This document shows positions 47,544-64,000 of a stretch of 64,000 bases of DNA, piece by piece. The DNA is taken from positions 1-64,000 of the forward strand of contig NZ_JAABNT010000006.1 in the NCBI RefSeq assembly GCF_010667575.1, in the 5' to 3' direction. The stretch's first letter is position 1. Every line of letters begins with the position of its first letter. Source of the DNA: Sulfitobacter sediminilitoris. GTDB taxonomy: Bacteria; Pseudomonadota; Alphaproteobacteria; Rhodobacterales; Rhodobacteraceae. The notes under the pieces are model-generated. The model searched no databases, had not been told where the DNA came from, and was given only the letters and a program-made list of their open reading frames with translations. The translations under genes and the position numbers were made by a program.

Positions 47544-48362
47544 ATGCAAACTATCGGCATCTGCCGCTTTTCCTACCCCGGCGACGGCGGATTTCAAGTC
47601 GAACACGCCAGCCTGCAAGAACGGATGGCATACCTTTACGCCCCTGCCCGCATGGCAGAACGCTTTGCCACGTTTGAGACGATGCTGCTGCCGCCCCTCA
47701 AGGCACAGACAGATGATGATTTCACCCTGCTGATCGTCGTCGGGGACAGCCTGCCTGCTGTCTATCGCGACCGGCTGGAAGCCGCAGTGGAGAACATGCC
47801 GCAAGCAGTCATCAAGGCCTATCCACCTGGCCCTCATCGTAAAGTTATGCAGGACGCCATCAACGAAGTTCGACGTTATGACGGAGAAGCCTGCCTGCAA
47901 TTTCGTATGGATGACGACGACGCCGTCGCAACCACCTATATCAAGCGCCTCAGAGAGACGGCGATCGACGTCCTGCCCTTGGCCGCCAAGCACCGCCATA
48001 TTGCCATCGATTTCAACCAAGGCTACATCGCACGACCGTCGGCGCGTGGCCTTGAAGTCGCGGCAACCAATGCGCCCTATACCACCGCCGGACTTGCATT
48101 GATGTTCAAGCCGGACCTACGCCTGTCAGTTATGAATTTTGCCCACATGAAGGTCGGACAGAAAATGCCGACCGTGACCATCGCTGGTGAAGACATGCTG
48201 ATCCGGGGCCACAACGATTACAACGACTCAAGACAGAAACCAGGTATCCGCACGCCCAAGCTTACGCCGCTTGATCCGACCGGCAAGGCCCACTTCAAAA
48301 CGACGTACAACATCGACGCTGACGCCGTTGCCGCAGCATTTGCAAAGCTGTCAGCCTCCTGA
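47544..48362 (+). CDS. Putative rhamnosyltransferase-like protein (Rhamno_transf family), copy 2
   Basis: This 272-residue protein starts MQTIGICRFSYPGDGGFQ, shares LYAPARMAERFATFETMLLP with copy 1 and carries the acidic cluster FRMDDDDAVAT (Asp123-126). The substrate is unknown. It is divergent from rpsL and tail-to-tail with the EamA gene, overlapping it by 12 bases. Confidence 0.75.
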   Translation: MQTIGICRFSYPGDGGFQVEHASLQERMAYLYAPARMAERFATFETMLLPPLKAQTDDDFTLLIVVGDSLPAVYRDRLEAAVENMPQAVIKAYPPGPHRKVMQDAINEVRRYDGEACLQFRMDDDDAVATTYIKRLRETAIDVLPLAAKHRHIAIDFNQGYIARPSARGLEVAATNAPYTTAGLALMFKPDLRLSVMNFAHMKVGQKMPTVTIAGEDMLIRGHNDYNDSRQKPGIRTPKLTPLDPTGKAHFKTTYNIDADAVAAAFAKLSAS

Positions 48363-49217
48363 CAGCTGCCGTTCGCGGTAAAAACTGAAAGTCCCCGTCG
48401 CCACGACAATCGCCGCGCCGATCAGTGTCATCACTCCGGGCCATTCTCCGAATACAAACCATCCCGCCAGCAAGGCCCATATAAGCCCCGTATAGCGGAA
48501 GGGTGCCGTGAACGATACGTCGCCTGAGCGCATCACCTGGATGGAGAAGAAATATCCGCCCATGATAAAGACCGCCGATCCAACGATCAGCGCCGCCGTC
48601 AGAAGATCAATCGCCACCCATGTCACCCCAAGCGACGCCAACCCCATGGCCACGGCCACCGCGCCCGCAGTCACAAGGGTTACCGTCATGGATGGCACCG
48701 TCGGCGAGAGCTTGCGCGTCACCAGATCGCGTACCGTCACCAGCAGCATGGCGATCACACCATAGAGCGACCAGACGTTAAACCCCTCTGCACCGGGTTT
48801 CACGATCAGCAAAACGCCGCAGAACCCAACCGCAATCGCCAGCATCCGCCGCCATCCCACCGTTTCGCGCAGAACCACGGCAGAGGCGAGCGTCACCGCC
48901 AAAGGCACGACTTGCAAAATGGCGGTCAGGTTCGCCAGCGGCATGTTGAAAAGCGCTGTTAGAAAGAAATAGGCCAGTAAAATTTCGGTCCCGGCACGTA
49001 CTGCGATGATCATCCAGTCCTTCCGCGCGATATCGAAATGCAACGCGCCCAACCGTCCTCGTGTGGCAAGGATCAACCCGAAGGTTATTGTGCTGCGGAT
49101 GAACAGCAACTGGAACAACGGAACCGCCCCCGCTGTCAGCTTGAGCATCGTATCATTCAGCGTGAAACAGGCCATTGAGGCCATCATCAGCAATGCACCG
49201 GCTAGGTTTATCGACAT
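48351..49217 (-). CDS. EamA/DMT family transporter
   Basis: This 288-residue protein has about ten hydrophobic segments in two EamA repeats, with SIACFTLNDTMLKL-type residues in helix 1 (MACFTLNDTMLKL) and the second repeat containing YFFSIQVMRSGDVSF and YTGLIWALLAGW. DMT exporters move amino acids or other small metabolites; the substrate cannot be assigned. It begins one base after the stop of Rhamno_transf copy 3, so the two form an operon. Confidence 0.88.
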   Translation of the reverse strand: MSINLAGALLMMASMACFTLNDTMLKLTAGAVPLFQLLFIRSTITFGLILATRGRLGALHFDIARKDWMIIAVRAGTEILLAYFFLTALFNMPLANLTAILQVVPLAVTLASAVVLRETVGWRRMLAIAVGFCGVLLIVKPGAEGFNVWSLYGVIAMLLVTVRDLVTRKLSPTVPSMTVTLVTAGAVAVAMGLASLGVTWVAIDLLTAALIVGSAVFIMGGYFFSIQVMRSGDVSFTAPFRYTGLIWALLAGWFVFGEWPGVMTLIGAAIVVATGTFSFYRERQLSGG

Positions 49218-49218
49218 G

Positions 49219-50025
49219 CTACAGGTTTTCCAGCATTTCAGGGGTTAACCCAAAGCCGTCCCACAAGACTCGCCTCACGCCTTTCGGCCTCAACGGCCCT
49301 GCCCTGCCCTGTGGAGTAGCGGATGAATCGTTATCCTCATGCACAGAGCGGATCCACATCGGGCGGTCCACCTCGGTATAGCAATCATAATACTCAACAA
49401 GGTTTCGGTGGTTACGCCGAAATACCGTGGCGTGATCCCCTTTGGGCGTCACCATGGCCAAACCAATCCCCAGCGGCGCGCGTTCGTACCACTCCGATAT
49501 CGGCGAGGTCGCCTTTGGGTCGAGGTAGAGGCCGCGGTTGAAGGCGATGACAAAAGGCTTCTTGTCGACCCGTACCTGCAACAGATTATCCGCAACCGCC
49601 CTGATCCGCGCTGTCGTCTGGCGGTGCATCCCGTCATCGTCATCTTGGCGAAAAGTGGCAATGTGGGTGGCCTCCGGCACATCCGGTAAAGCGCTATACG
49701 CGGCTTTGACCGCCTGAATATGCACCATCGGCGGTAACGCCACGATCTGCATCGGGGGGAAATCCCTGATGATATCTTCCAACCGCATGCGCCACGCGTC
49801 GGGAAAGCATTCACCGATCAGCACCGCACAGGAAAAATCAGTGTCGTCCTGCAATGCCATCGTGTGAAATGCCAACCGCTCGAACAACTTGAACCGACGC
49901 TCAAGCCGCGCAGGGTCGTAAAGGACCGCACGCCGCGCATCCAGATCGTCCACAGATTTGGCAAACCCGTTTTCCGAAAGATAGGAAAACCGCATCAATC
50001 CTTTGATCTGCACTTTTGGTGTCAC
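49219..50025 (-). CDS. Putative rhamnosyltransferase-like protein (Rhamno_transf family), copy 3
   Basis: This 268-residue protein has VQIKGLMRFSYLSENGF, LYDPARLERRFKLFERLAF and the acidic cluster FRQDDDDGMH (Asp128-131), matching the other two copies. GTG 50025 is chosen because it places the start where the paralogues begin. An upstream in-frame TTG at 50052 is possible; neither has a clear ribosome-binding site. It is co-directional with the EamA transporter. Confidence 0.72.
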   Translation of the reverse strand: MTPKVQIKGLMRFSYLSENGFAKSVDDLDARRAVLYDPARLERRFKLFERLAFHTMALQDDTDFSCAVLIGECFPDAWRMRLEDIIRDFPPMQIVALPPMVHIQAVKAAYSALPDVPEATHIATFRQDDDDGMHRQTTARIRAVADNLLQVRVDKKPFVIAFNRGLYLDPKATSPISEWYERAPLGIGLAMVTPKGDHATVFRRNHRNLVEYYDCYTEVDRPMWIRSVHEDNDSSATPQGRAGPLRPKGVRRVLWDGFGLTPEMLENL

Positions 50026-50378
50026 GTCTGCGCGCCCTGCTCTTTGGGGCAACGGTAGGGCAATTTACGAGGTACCTAAAGAGGCCTTGGATGTCGTGAC
50101 CCCATCCCGGACCCAAATCCAGTCCGGCCCGACATCGAAACGACCAGAACGCATCCCGCGGTGTTCACTTTCTTCATCCCGTGAGCCTTTGTCGGCTTGG
50201 CTGGCACGGGGGCATAGGCCGCAATATGCCTGCCCGGATTTTGCAGCGGCACGACGCCGAAGCCAGAGGCAATTTCCAGCACGAAATAGCCAGTTCGGAT
50301 CGCCCCGCCAAGCACGCGTTGACCAAGAAACAGCCGCGTTCTTAACCATACGCCTCTTGTCACAAATGGAGACTGACA
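50026..50378. other. Gap between Rhamno_transf copy 3 and the CAP protein
   Basis: These 353 bases lie between divergent genes and should hold both promoters, but none stands out. A 95-codon minus-strand frame here lacks a ribosome-binding site and was not accepted. Confidence 0.4.
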
Positions 50379-51167
50379 ATGTCACAGGCGAATGAAGCAG
50401 AGCGATTCATGCTTGATCTGATCAATGCGGAACGCGCCGCAGTCGGGTTGGATGCGGTTATTCTTGATACCCGTCCGAACGATTCCAGCGAGGACCACAG
50501 CAGTTGGATGCTCGATACATCTACCTTTGCACACAAAGGCGCTGGCGGGTCATCCGCAGGTGACCGGATGAGCGCCGCTGATTTCGACTTTTCCGGCAGT
50601 TCGGGATGGGGTGAAAACATCGCTTGGCAGAGTGCACGCGGAGAGCCAGGCATTTTGGATGATGTTACGGCCCTGCATCAAGGGCTGATGAACAGTCCGG
50701 GCCACCGAGCAAACATCCTCAGCTCGTATTTCGAAGCGCTTGGCATCGGTATCGAGGTTGGCAATTTCGAAGGGTTTGAGGCGGTGATGATAACGCAAAA
50801 CTTTGCCTATACAGAAGGAGAACTGGCACCTGATACGGGGACCACACCGCCTGTTGTTGAAACGCCGGTCACCCCATCCATCGTATCGATCCCCGAGCCG
50901 GAAACACCAATCGATCCGGCTCCGGTTCCCGATCCAGCATCACTGGTTGACCAACAGTCCACGCCGCAACAGCCAGAGCCGCCGCTCGTCAACGTGGATC
51001 AATCGGGTGACATGCCCCTGTGTTCGGCCTTTATCGAATGGGAATTGCAGTGGGAGCCAGCCGCTCCTCAGTCTGCATTCGAAGAGACCGGCGATCAGTT
51101 CCAACCCCTCCTTGATGCAATCCAGTCGTTGTTTGCGGATGCAGGATGGGATTTCTGGGGCTTCTGA
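50379..51167 (+). CDS. CAP/SCP-domain protein
   Basis: This 262-residue protein has an N-terminal CAP domain (AERFMLDLINAERAAVGLDA, SSGWGENIAWQS, HQGLMNSPGHRANILS, with metal-site His and Glu residues). A Pro/Thr-rich linker (around residues 150-205) and a short acidic C-terminal domain follow. There is no signal peptide, so it may be exported by a type I route. CAP domains bind lipids or act on cell-surface components; the function here is unknown. GGAG precedes ATG 50379. It is convergent with rpoC. Confidence 0.82.
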   Translation: MSQANEAERFMLDLINAERAAVGLDAVILDTRPNDSSEDHSSWMLDTSTFAHKGAGGSSAGDRMSAADFDFSGSSGWGENIAWQSARGEPGILDDVTALHQGLMNSPGHRANILSSYFEALGIGIEVGNFEGFEAVMITQNFAYTEGELAPDTGTTPPVVETPVTPSIVSIPEPETPIDPAPVPDPASLVDQQSTPQQPEPPLVNVDQSGDMPLCSAFIEWELQWEPAAPQSAFEETGDQFQPLLDAIQSLFADAGWDFWGF

Positions 51168-51273
51168 CCGCGACATCGGCCCGTTCCATCACAGCTGACG
51201 GCAGAATCGGGTGCACAACAGATCAACGTCACGATGTTGGGATCTGCCCCCACTTCGGACAGTTCATCTGGCG

Positions 51274-51310
51274 AAAAAAAGCCCCCGCAGCATGTTACCG
51301 CTGCGGGGGC
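51274..51310 (-). terminator. Terminator of the rpoBC operon
   Basis: GCCCCCGCAGC and GCTGCGGGGGC are perfect 11-base arms around eight bases, followed on the minus strand by seven T. It lies 27 bases after the rpoC stop. Confidence 0.9.
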
Positions 51311-51336
51311 TTCGATCAATCAAGGCTCAGCACGTC

Positions 51337-55581
<4,245 letters not shown>

Positions 55582-55618
55582 TTTGATACCTCAAATCGGG
55601 TGGGAGTGGGAGCGGCGT

Positions 55619-55672
55619 GGCGGGGAAAACCCCGCCATGCCGATGGGGCCGTAGGGCGGGGTTGACCCCGCC
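55619..55672. repeat. Two REP-like palindromes between rpoB and rpoC
   Basis: GGCGGGGAAAACCCCGCC at 55619-55636 and, after GTAG, GGCGGGGTTGACCCCGCC at 55655-55672. The second matches the units at 17522 and 36750. Confidence 0.7.
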
Positions 55673-55681
55673 GCCGTTGGC

Positions 55682-59821
<4,140 letters not shown>

Positions 59822-59993
59822 GTGTCAAAATACCTTTCGTATCTCTTGCCTGAACGCCGCCACCGGGGCCGTGGCGCGTCCATCAGAGCGGATTAGTCCG
59901 GTCAATGCTGGGCTGCGTCCCACCGCAACCCTTCCGACCTGTGGACCTCTCCAGAAGGGGGCTCTTTGGTCAAAAGCACCCTTCAAGACAGGT

Positions 59994-60026
59994 TTGGCTG
60001 GACAGAGAATCTCTCCATCCAGCCAA
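59994..60026 (-). other. Stem-loop between rplL and rpoB
   Basis: The outer arms TTGGCTGGA/TCCAGCCAA are perfect, with an inner AGAGA-T-TCTCT palindrome. No U-tract follows. The position matches the RNase III-processed/attenuating region between rplL and rpoB known in E. coli. Confidence 0.7.
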
Positions 60027-60106
60027 TGTTTTTGTCGGGGAACACCGAAAACATCTCTGTTTCCGACCGCTTTCTATGAACAAAAGCGATCCCCGTGTTA
60101 ACCGAC

Positions 60107-60481
60107 TTAGGCCAGCTCGACTTCCGCGCCAGCTGCTTCCAGCTTGCCCTTGATGTCTTCTGCTTCGGCTTTGTCGACGCCTTCTTTGATCTTGCCGCCG
60201 GCCTCAACCAGGTCCTTGGCTTCTTTCAGGCCCAGACCGGTGATGCCGCGCACTTCCTTGATCACGTTGATCTTGGATGCGCCCGCGTTCTTCAGAACGA
60301 CGTCAAATTCAGTTTTCTCCTCAGCTGCTGCGCCACCGGCGTCAGCAGGACCAGCCATCATCACTGCGCCGCCTGCTGCGGGCTCGATGCCGTACTCGTC
60401 TTTGAGGATGGTTTTCAGTTCTTGTGCTTCAAGCAGTGTCAGACCAACGATCTCTTCTGCCAGTTTCTTCAGATCAGCCAT
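60107..60481 (-). CDS. rplL: 50S ribosomal protein L7/L12
   Basis: This 124-residue stalk protein starts [20 protein letters not shown], has an Ala/Gly-rich hinge, and has the factor-binding domain with [20 protein letters not shown]. Several copies bind L10. It lies 72 bases after rplJ. Confidence 0.98.
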   Translation of the reverse strand: MADLKKLAEEIVGLTLLEAQELKTILKDEYGIEPAAGGAVMMAGPADAGGAAAEEKTEFDVVLKNAGASKINVIKEVRGITGLGLKEAKDLVEAGGKIKEGVDKAEAEDIKGKLEAAGAEVELA

Positions 60482-60553
60482 GTTTAGCTCTTTCCGTTAA
60501 CGATATGTGTGTTCCAACGTGTGTGTTCAACCACCCGCCGGCTTGACGATTGC

Positions 60554-61066
60554 TTACGCAGCCTTGTCCTCAATTGTGGACAGGATGGATGCGATGTTGC
60601 TTGCAGGTGCGCCAATGGCCCCGGCGATGTTCGATGCAGGTGCGCCCAGCATGCCCGCGATGGTGGAGATAAGCTCCTCCCGCGAAGGCATCTTGGACAC
60701 GGCTTCGACACCGGCGACGTCCAGAGCATTCTCACCCATGGCACCACCAAGGATAACGAACTTTTGGTTCTCCTTGGCGAATTCCTGAGCAACCTTGGCC
60801 GCGGCCACAGGATCCTCAGAATAGGTCAGAACGGTCATACCCGTCAGCAGGGAAGAAATGCTTTCGCATGGCTTCCCGTAGAGGGCGATTTTGGCGAGCC
60901 TGTTCTTGGCAACACGCACGGCCCCACCAGCGTCGCGTGCGCGCTGACGAAGGTCCTGCATTTCGGCAACTGTCAGACCGGTGTAGTGGGCAACCACAAC
61001 AACGCCAGAGCTTTCAAAGATCTGGCCGAGCTCTTCGACCAGCTGTTCTTTTTGTGCTCTATCCAC
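60554..61066 (-). CDS. rplJ: 50S ribosomal protein L10
   Basis: This 170-residue stalk base protein starts with GTG 61066 ([20 protein letters not shown]), preceded by TGGAGTG at good spacing. It contains [20 protein letters not shown]. In E. coli the L10-(L7/L12)4 complex represses its own leader. The leader here contains several hairpins, so similar control is plausible. Confidence 0.97.
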   Translation of the reverse strand: MDRAQKEQLVEELGQIFESSGVVVVAHYTGLTVAEMQDLRQRARDAGGAVRVAKNRLAKIALYGKPCESISSLLTGMTVLTYSEDPVAAAKVAQEFAKENQKFVILGGAMGENALDVAGVEAVSKMPSREELISTIAGMLGAPASNIAGAIGAPASNIASILSTIEDKAA

Positions 61067-61273
61067 AGTTTCACTCCAGTAAGGGAGGGTTTCCCCTCCG
61101 GCTCAGTTTTGCCGGGACTGATGGTCCCGACATTTCGGGTCCTTACGGGGTCCTGCGCATCGCTGCGGATGGCCCAAGCGGGTGCATCCGAAGAAAATCT
61201 GCTTTTTCCCGTCTCAGGCAGGAATTATGTTGATCAAATCACCAACACCCACCGTCTCGGACGAAAAGCACAA

Positions 61274-61293
61274 AAGCGCGACGAATCGCGCTT
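61274..61293 (-). other. Hairpin at the 5' end of the rplJ transcript, terminator-like
   Basis: AAGCGCGA and TCGCGCTT pair perfectly around four bases and are followed by TTGTGCTTTT on the minus strand, about ten bases after the expected transcription start. It is a possible attenuator or 5' stabiliser. Confidence 0.5.
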
Positions 61294-61308
61294 GGGTACT
61301 TGATGGGT

Positions 61309-61337
61309 GCAATAAACGCTTGACAGGGAATTTCCAA
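61309..61337 (-). promoter_or_regulatory. Sigma70-type promoter for rplJ-rplL
   Basis: The -35 is TTGGAA (61337-61332), the spacer 17 bases, and the -10 TATTGC (61314-61309). The leader to the rplJ GTG is about 235 bases. Confidence 0.5.
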
Positions 61338-61521
61338 CCCCTCCCGCGCGTTTTTCTGCGCACGATGCCAGATCGGGTTGGCGCGATGCCACGCGAGGAG
61401 CGTTGAGCCGTTGCGACAGGGTGGTTCGTGCACCTGCTCGTCTATGGCCGCGGCAATATGTCGCTATGCAATTACCCCAAGCAAAGACCAGCCAAAAGCC
61501 TTCCTCAATCCGCTGTCTGCA

Positions 61522-61535
61522 TTGACCTAGATCAG
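61522..61535 (+). promoter_or_regulatory. FNR/FixK-type anaerobox, TTGA-N6-TCAG
   Basis: TTGACCTAGATCAG matches seven of the eight half-site bases of TTGA-N6-TCAA. A -41.5 placement predicts a start near 61570, and TAGGGT at 61557-61562 is suitably placed as a -10. The regulated gene starts at 61599. Confidence 0.55.
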
Positions 61536-61598
61536 TTGAGCCTTTGCCGCACGGGCTAGGGTTACGGTGTCTGCATCACAACACTGTGGAGAGAACCA

Positions 61599-62048
61599 AT
61601 GGTACTGAAACACATTGTAGAAATTGTAGCGGCCGCAGGTTTGACGGCCTTGTCGCTTTCCAGCCCTAGTCTGGCTCATGATTTGAACCGCTCGAACGGA
61701 TGGCACCAAGGTCATATGTCGGGCTTCGGTCACGGCATGGGACAGGGCCACATGATGGGTCCGGGATACGGCATGGGTCTGGGTCATATGATGGGCCCCG
61801 GTTTCAGTCGACAGGGCAATGTTGCGCCCGGAACGATGCCGTCCCTGCGAGGGAAACTCGATACAGACGATGTCAGGCAAATGATGGAGTATAGACTTCG
61901 CTGGATGGACAACCCGAACATCAAGCTTGGCAAAGTCGAAGTAAGCGACACAGACACCATCACCGCCGAGATTGTCACGCAAGACGGATCGCTTGTGGAG
62001 CGTCTGAAAGTGGATCGCCATACAGGATGGATAGGGCCAAGCCGGTGA
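61599..62048 (+). CDS. Met/His/Gly-rich periplasmic protein, putative metal binder
   Basis: This 149-residue protein has a signal peptide (to about SLA26|HDL), a low-complexity Met/His/Gly region at residues 35-68 with repeated MMGPG and HGMGQGHMM units, and a C-terminal domain (about 85-149) ending VERLKVDRHTGWIG that recalls PepSY-like folds. Met/His-rich tracts of this type bind copper in other periplasmic proteins; binding here is inferred. GGAGAG precedes ATG 61599. An FNR-like box suggests induction at low oxygen. It is inserted between rplA and rplJ. Confidence 0.75.
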   Translation: MVLKHIVEIVAAAGLTALSLSSPSLAHDLNRSNGWHQGHMSGFGHGMGQGHMMGPGYGMGLGHMMGPGFSRQGNVAPGTMPSLRGKLDTDDVRQMMEYRLRWMDNPNIKLGKVEVSDTDTITAEIVTQDGSLVERLKVDRHTGWIGPSR

Positions 62049-62198
62049 CAGCACGTACCACCGTTTGACTTCCGCCCGCCAAATCATGCTGCAAAGGGGA
62101 CAGACAACTGCAAGGCGGTGTCAGTCCGCTCACATGTTTTTCGTGCACGGTTTGCACATGCAGCCATTAGCGGTTCAATCGTTACCGCTTGCAAGAAA

Positions 62199-62228
62199 CA
62201 AAAAAAGGGCGCCGAAAACTCAGCGCCC
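62199..62228 (-). terminator. Terminator after rplA
   Basis: GGGCGC and GCGCCC around a ten-base loop, followed by seven T on the minus strand. It lies 28 bases after the rplA stop. Confidence 0.8.
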
Positions 62229-62256
62229 TCTTCCAATTCTGTACCTGTCCTACTGA

Positions 62257-62961
62257 TCAGGCGTTCTCGGACACCGCATCATCCACGGCAACTGAAATCC
62301 CTGGACCCATGGTTGAGCTCAGGTTGATCTTCTTCATGTACGTGCCCTTGGAACCAGCAGGCTTCGCCTTGGCCACGGCACCCACAAAGGCGCGCACGTT
62401 CTCGACAAGCTTCTTCTCGTCAAAGGACAGTTTGCCGATGCCCGCGTGGACCACGCCACCCTTCTCGGCCTTGAACTGAACTTCACCGCCCTTGGCAGCT
62501 TTGACAGCGTCAGCCACATCCATGGTCACCGTACCCACCTTGGGGTTCGGCATCAGGTTGCGGGGGCCCAGCACCTTGCCCAGACGACCGACGATCGGCA
62601 TCATGTCAGGTGTCGCAATGCAACGGTCAAACTCGATCTTGCCCGACTGCACGGTTTCCATCAGGTCCTCTGCACCAACGATGTCAGCACCAGCGGCCTG
62701 GGCTTCTTCAGCCTTGGGGCCACGGGCAAACACAGCCACGCGCATGGTCTTGCCCGTACCGTTTGGCAGGCCCACAACGCCGCGCACCATCTGGTCCGCA
62801 TGACGTGGGTCAACGCCCAGGTTCATCGCAATTTCGATGGTCTCATCGAACTTGACGTTCGAGTTGGCTTTGATCAGGGCGACGGCCTCTTCAACCGTGA
62901 CGTCCTCTTTGCCGGCAAATGCCTCGCGGGCGGCGGCAAAACGCTTTCCTACTTTACCCAT
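62257..62961 (-). CDS. rplA: 50S ribosomal protein L1
   Basis: This 234-residue L1-stalk protein starts [20 protein letters not shown] and contains [20 protein letters not shown] and [20 protein letters not shown]. In E. coli it represses the L11 operon. It starts one base after the rplK stop. Confidence 0.98.
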   Translation of the reverse strand: MGKVGKRFAAAREAFAGKEDVTVEEAVALIKANSNVKFDETIEIAMNLGVDPRHADQMVRGVVGLPNGTGKTMRVAVFARGPKAEEAQAAGADIVGAEDLMETVQSGKIEFDRCIATPDMMPIVGRLGKVLGPRNLMPNPKVGTVTMDVADAVKAAKGGEVQFKAEKGGVVHAGIGKLSFDEKKLVENVRAFVGAVAKAKPAGSKGTYMKKINLSSTMGPGISVAVDDAVSENA

Positions 62962-62962
62962 C

Positions 62963-63388
62963 TTACTTTACCTCGATGCCCATGGACTTCGCAGAGCCCA
63001 GAATGATCTTCATTGCCTGTTCCACGTCATTCGCGGACAGGTCAGCCATCTTCGCTTCTGCGATCTCGCGCAGCTGCTTGGTGGTCACGGAGCCGACGGT
63101 CTCACGCGATGGCGTGTTCGCACCGGATTTCACCTTGGCGGCTTTTTTCAGGTAGTAGGACGCAGGAGGCGTCTTGATGTCCATGGTAAAGGACTTGTCC
63201 TGATAATACGTGATCACGGTTGGGCATGGTGCACCGGGATCCATATCTGCGGTCTTGGCGTTGAACGCCTTGCAGAATTCCATGATGTTGATGCCGCGCT
63301 GACCCAGCGCAGGACCGACAGGTGGGGATGGGTTGGCTTGCCCCGCAGGGATCTGCAACTTCATCGTACCGACGAGTTTCTTGGCCAT
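62963..63388 (-). CDS. rplK: 50S ribosomal protein L11
   Basis: This 141-residue GTPase-associated-centre protein starts [20 protein letters not shown] and contains [20 protein letters not shown], the thiostrepton-site region. It is the first gene of a two-gene rplK-rplA unit. nusG, which normally precedes it, is not present. Confidence 0.98.
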   Translation of the reverse strand: MAKKLVGTMKLQIPAGQANPSPPVGPALGQRGINIMEFCKAFNAKTADMDPGAPCPTVITYYQDKSFTMDIKTPPASYYLKKAAKVKSGANTPSRETVGSVTTKQLREIAEAKMADLSANDVEQAMKIILGSAKSMGIEVK

Positions 63389-63739
63389 TGGCCTTCTCCT
63401 TTTCTCAACACCCTGTCGACGCGTCTTCAGGGCAGGTTATGTTGCGTGGTCAGGTCCAGATATCGCGATACCCTCGCCTCCCACGAATGTGCCGCCGCAT
63501 TGGCGACAGGGCGCCTTACACCGACCGTGACGGCGATGCAAGCCTCGCACCCGCTCGCTCGGCAATGGCGCTCTTCCCCGGCTTTCCAGTGCATCGCCGT
63601 GACGCGCCTATGCCCGGTACCAGGCCCTTCCGAATATTAAACACGTTCTTTTCCAATTCATGCCAACATTCAGCTTTAACAAGATAGCGAATTAGGACCT
63701 TGACGGCTTCGCGTCCCAATACCGACAGGAGGATACAAC
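63389..63739. other. Gap upstream of rplK
   Basis: These 351 bases lie between divergent genes. I looked for tRNA-Trp, secE and nusG remnants and saw none. Promoters for both sides must lie here, but no pair was convincing. Confidence 0.45.
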
Positions 63740-64000
63740 TTGGCGACAACCTTCGAAGTCATTTATCTAGGCACGGCCGCCGATATCGATAAGGTCGAAG
63801 GCAACTTCATCGCCGAGAATTCCGGCGCGCTCAGCGGTCTAACTTTCGGCAGCGAGGCGGACCCGCTGCGTAACCACATCCAGCAATTCGCGCCAGGCAC
63901 CGGCGGCTTTTCGGGCACCAACCCGGCCGGTTACGACCACAACATCAGCAACCACGAAAACTTTACTATCGATGGCGGGGCGGATCAACAGTTCGAACGG
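63740..64000 (+). CDS. N-terminus of a roseobacter Hint-type secreted protein (partial)
   Basis: An AGGAGG site lies six bases before TTG 63740, and the frame is open for 87 codons to the window edge. The start (MATTFEVIYLGTAADIDKVE) and the following AENSGALSGLTFGSEADPL resemble N-termini of roseobacter proteins that later carry a Hint (Hedgehog/intein) domain and are exported without a classical signal. The diagnostic domain is beyond the window, so the call rests on the N-terminal pattern only. Confidence 0.55.
   Translation, partial: MATTFEVIYLGTAADIDKVEGNFIAENSGALSGLTFGSEADPLRNHIQQFAPGTGGFSGTNPAGYDHNISNHENFTIDGGADQQFER

Larger units (their letters stand above)
61067..61598. other. Divergent control region between rplJ and the Met/His-rich protein gene
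   Basis: These 532 bases hold the rplJ leader with hairpins (for example GGAGGGG/CCCTCC near 61085-61105), the rplJ promoter and, on the other strand, the FNR-like box. No further gene is seen. Confidence 0.55.

Noticed and set aside
50076-50363. 95-codon minus-strand frame upstream of the CAP gene
   Set aside because: It would start with GTG without a ribosome-binding site, overlaps the region where the CAP promoter must lie, and matches no family I recognise.
63389-63739. Possible tRNA-Trp upstream of rplK
   Set aside because: No segment folds into a cloverleaf with a CCA anticodon and the usual T-loop; the synteny expectation is not met.

Overview
This is a GC-rich alphaproteobacterial chromosome segment, most likely from the Rhodobacterales (roseobacter group). 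The evidence is the AapJQMP/Bzt-type amino-acid transporter, the ATP12-type F1 chaperone beside rluC/crcB/rarA/htrA, the gene order yidC-MOSC-engB-argB, and several roseobacter-style proteins with RTX, Hint and Rhamno_transf features. I cannot name the genus from sequence alone.

Layout. Bases 1-1000 carry a frameshifted IS256-family transposase that runs off the left edge. Bases 1301-6575 (+) form a tightly coupled operon: yidC, MOSC protein, engB, argB, an Fe-S protein and a SixA-like phosphatase. Bases 6636-11102 (-) are the aapJ-Q-M-P general amino-acid ABC transporter. Bases 11308-16869 (-) hold ATP12, a HAD phosphatase, rluC, crcB, rarA and htrA. From 17005 to 63388 (-) lies nearly all of the ribosomal/RNA polymerase supercluster: rplK-rplA, rplJ-rplL, rpoB-rpoC, rpsL-rpsG-fusA-tuf, then the S10, spc and alpha gene sets. 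A TTG-initiated, Hint-type secreted protein begins at 63740 and runs off the right edge.

The outstanding feature is that the S10-spc-alpha supercluster, usually one block, is cut into at least five segments by non-ribosomal cargo. Cargo sits at rplW/rplB (cspA, a Phd-like antitoxin, an AT-rich membrane-protein cassette), at rplP/rpmC (DUF6636, 2OG-Fe(II) oxygenase, DUF2848, a small protein, and a TetR-controlled DUF2145 operon), and at rpmD/rplO (membrane acyltransferase). The rpoBC/str junction carries a CAP protein, two Rhamno_transf proteins and an EamA transporter. The str/S10 junction carries a Rhamno_transf protein and an RTX GDSL hydrolase. The L11-L1/L10-L12 junction carries a Met/His-rich periplasmic protein with an FNR-like box. 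Each downstream ribosomal segment starts with a recognisable sigma70-type promoter (TTG... -17 bp- TA....), and most segments end in a strong stem-loop. The insertions therefore appear to have been accommodated by re-promoting each ribosomal piece.

Small palindromic REP-like repeats occur in many of the remaining intergenic gaps. I found no tRNA, rRNA or CRISPR array. secE, nusG and tRNA-Trp are not between tuf and rplK as they are in many bacteria.
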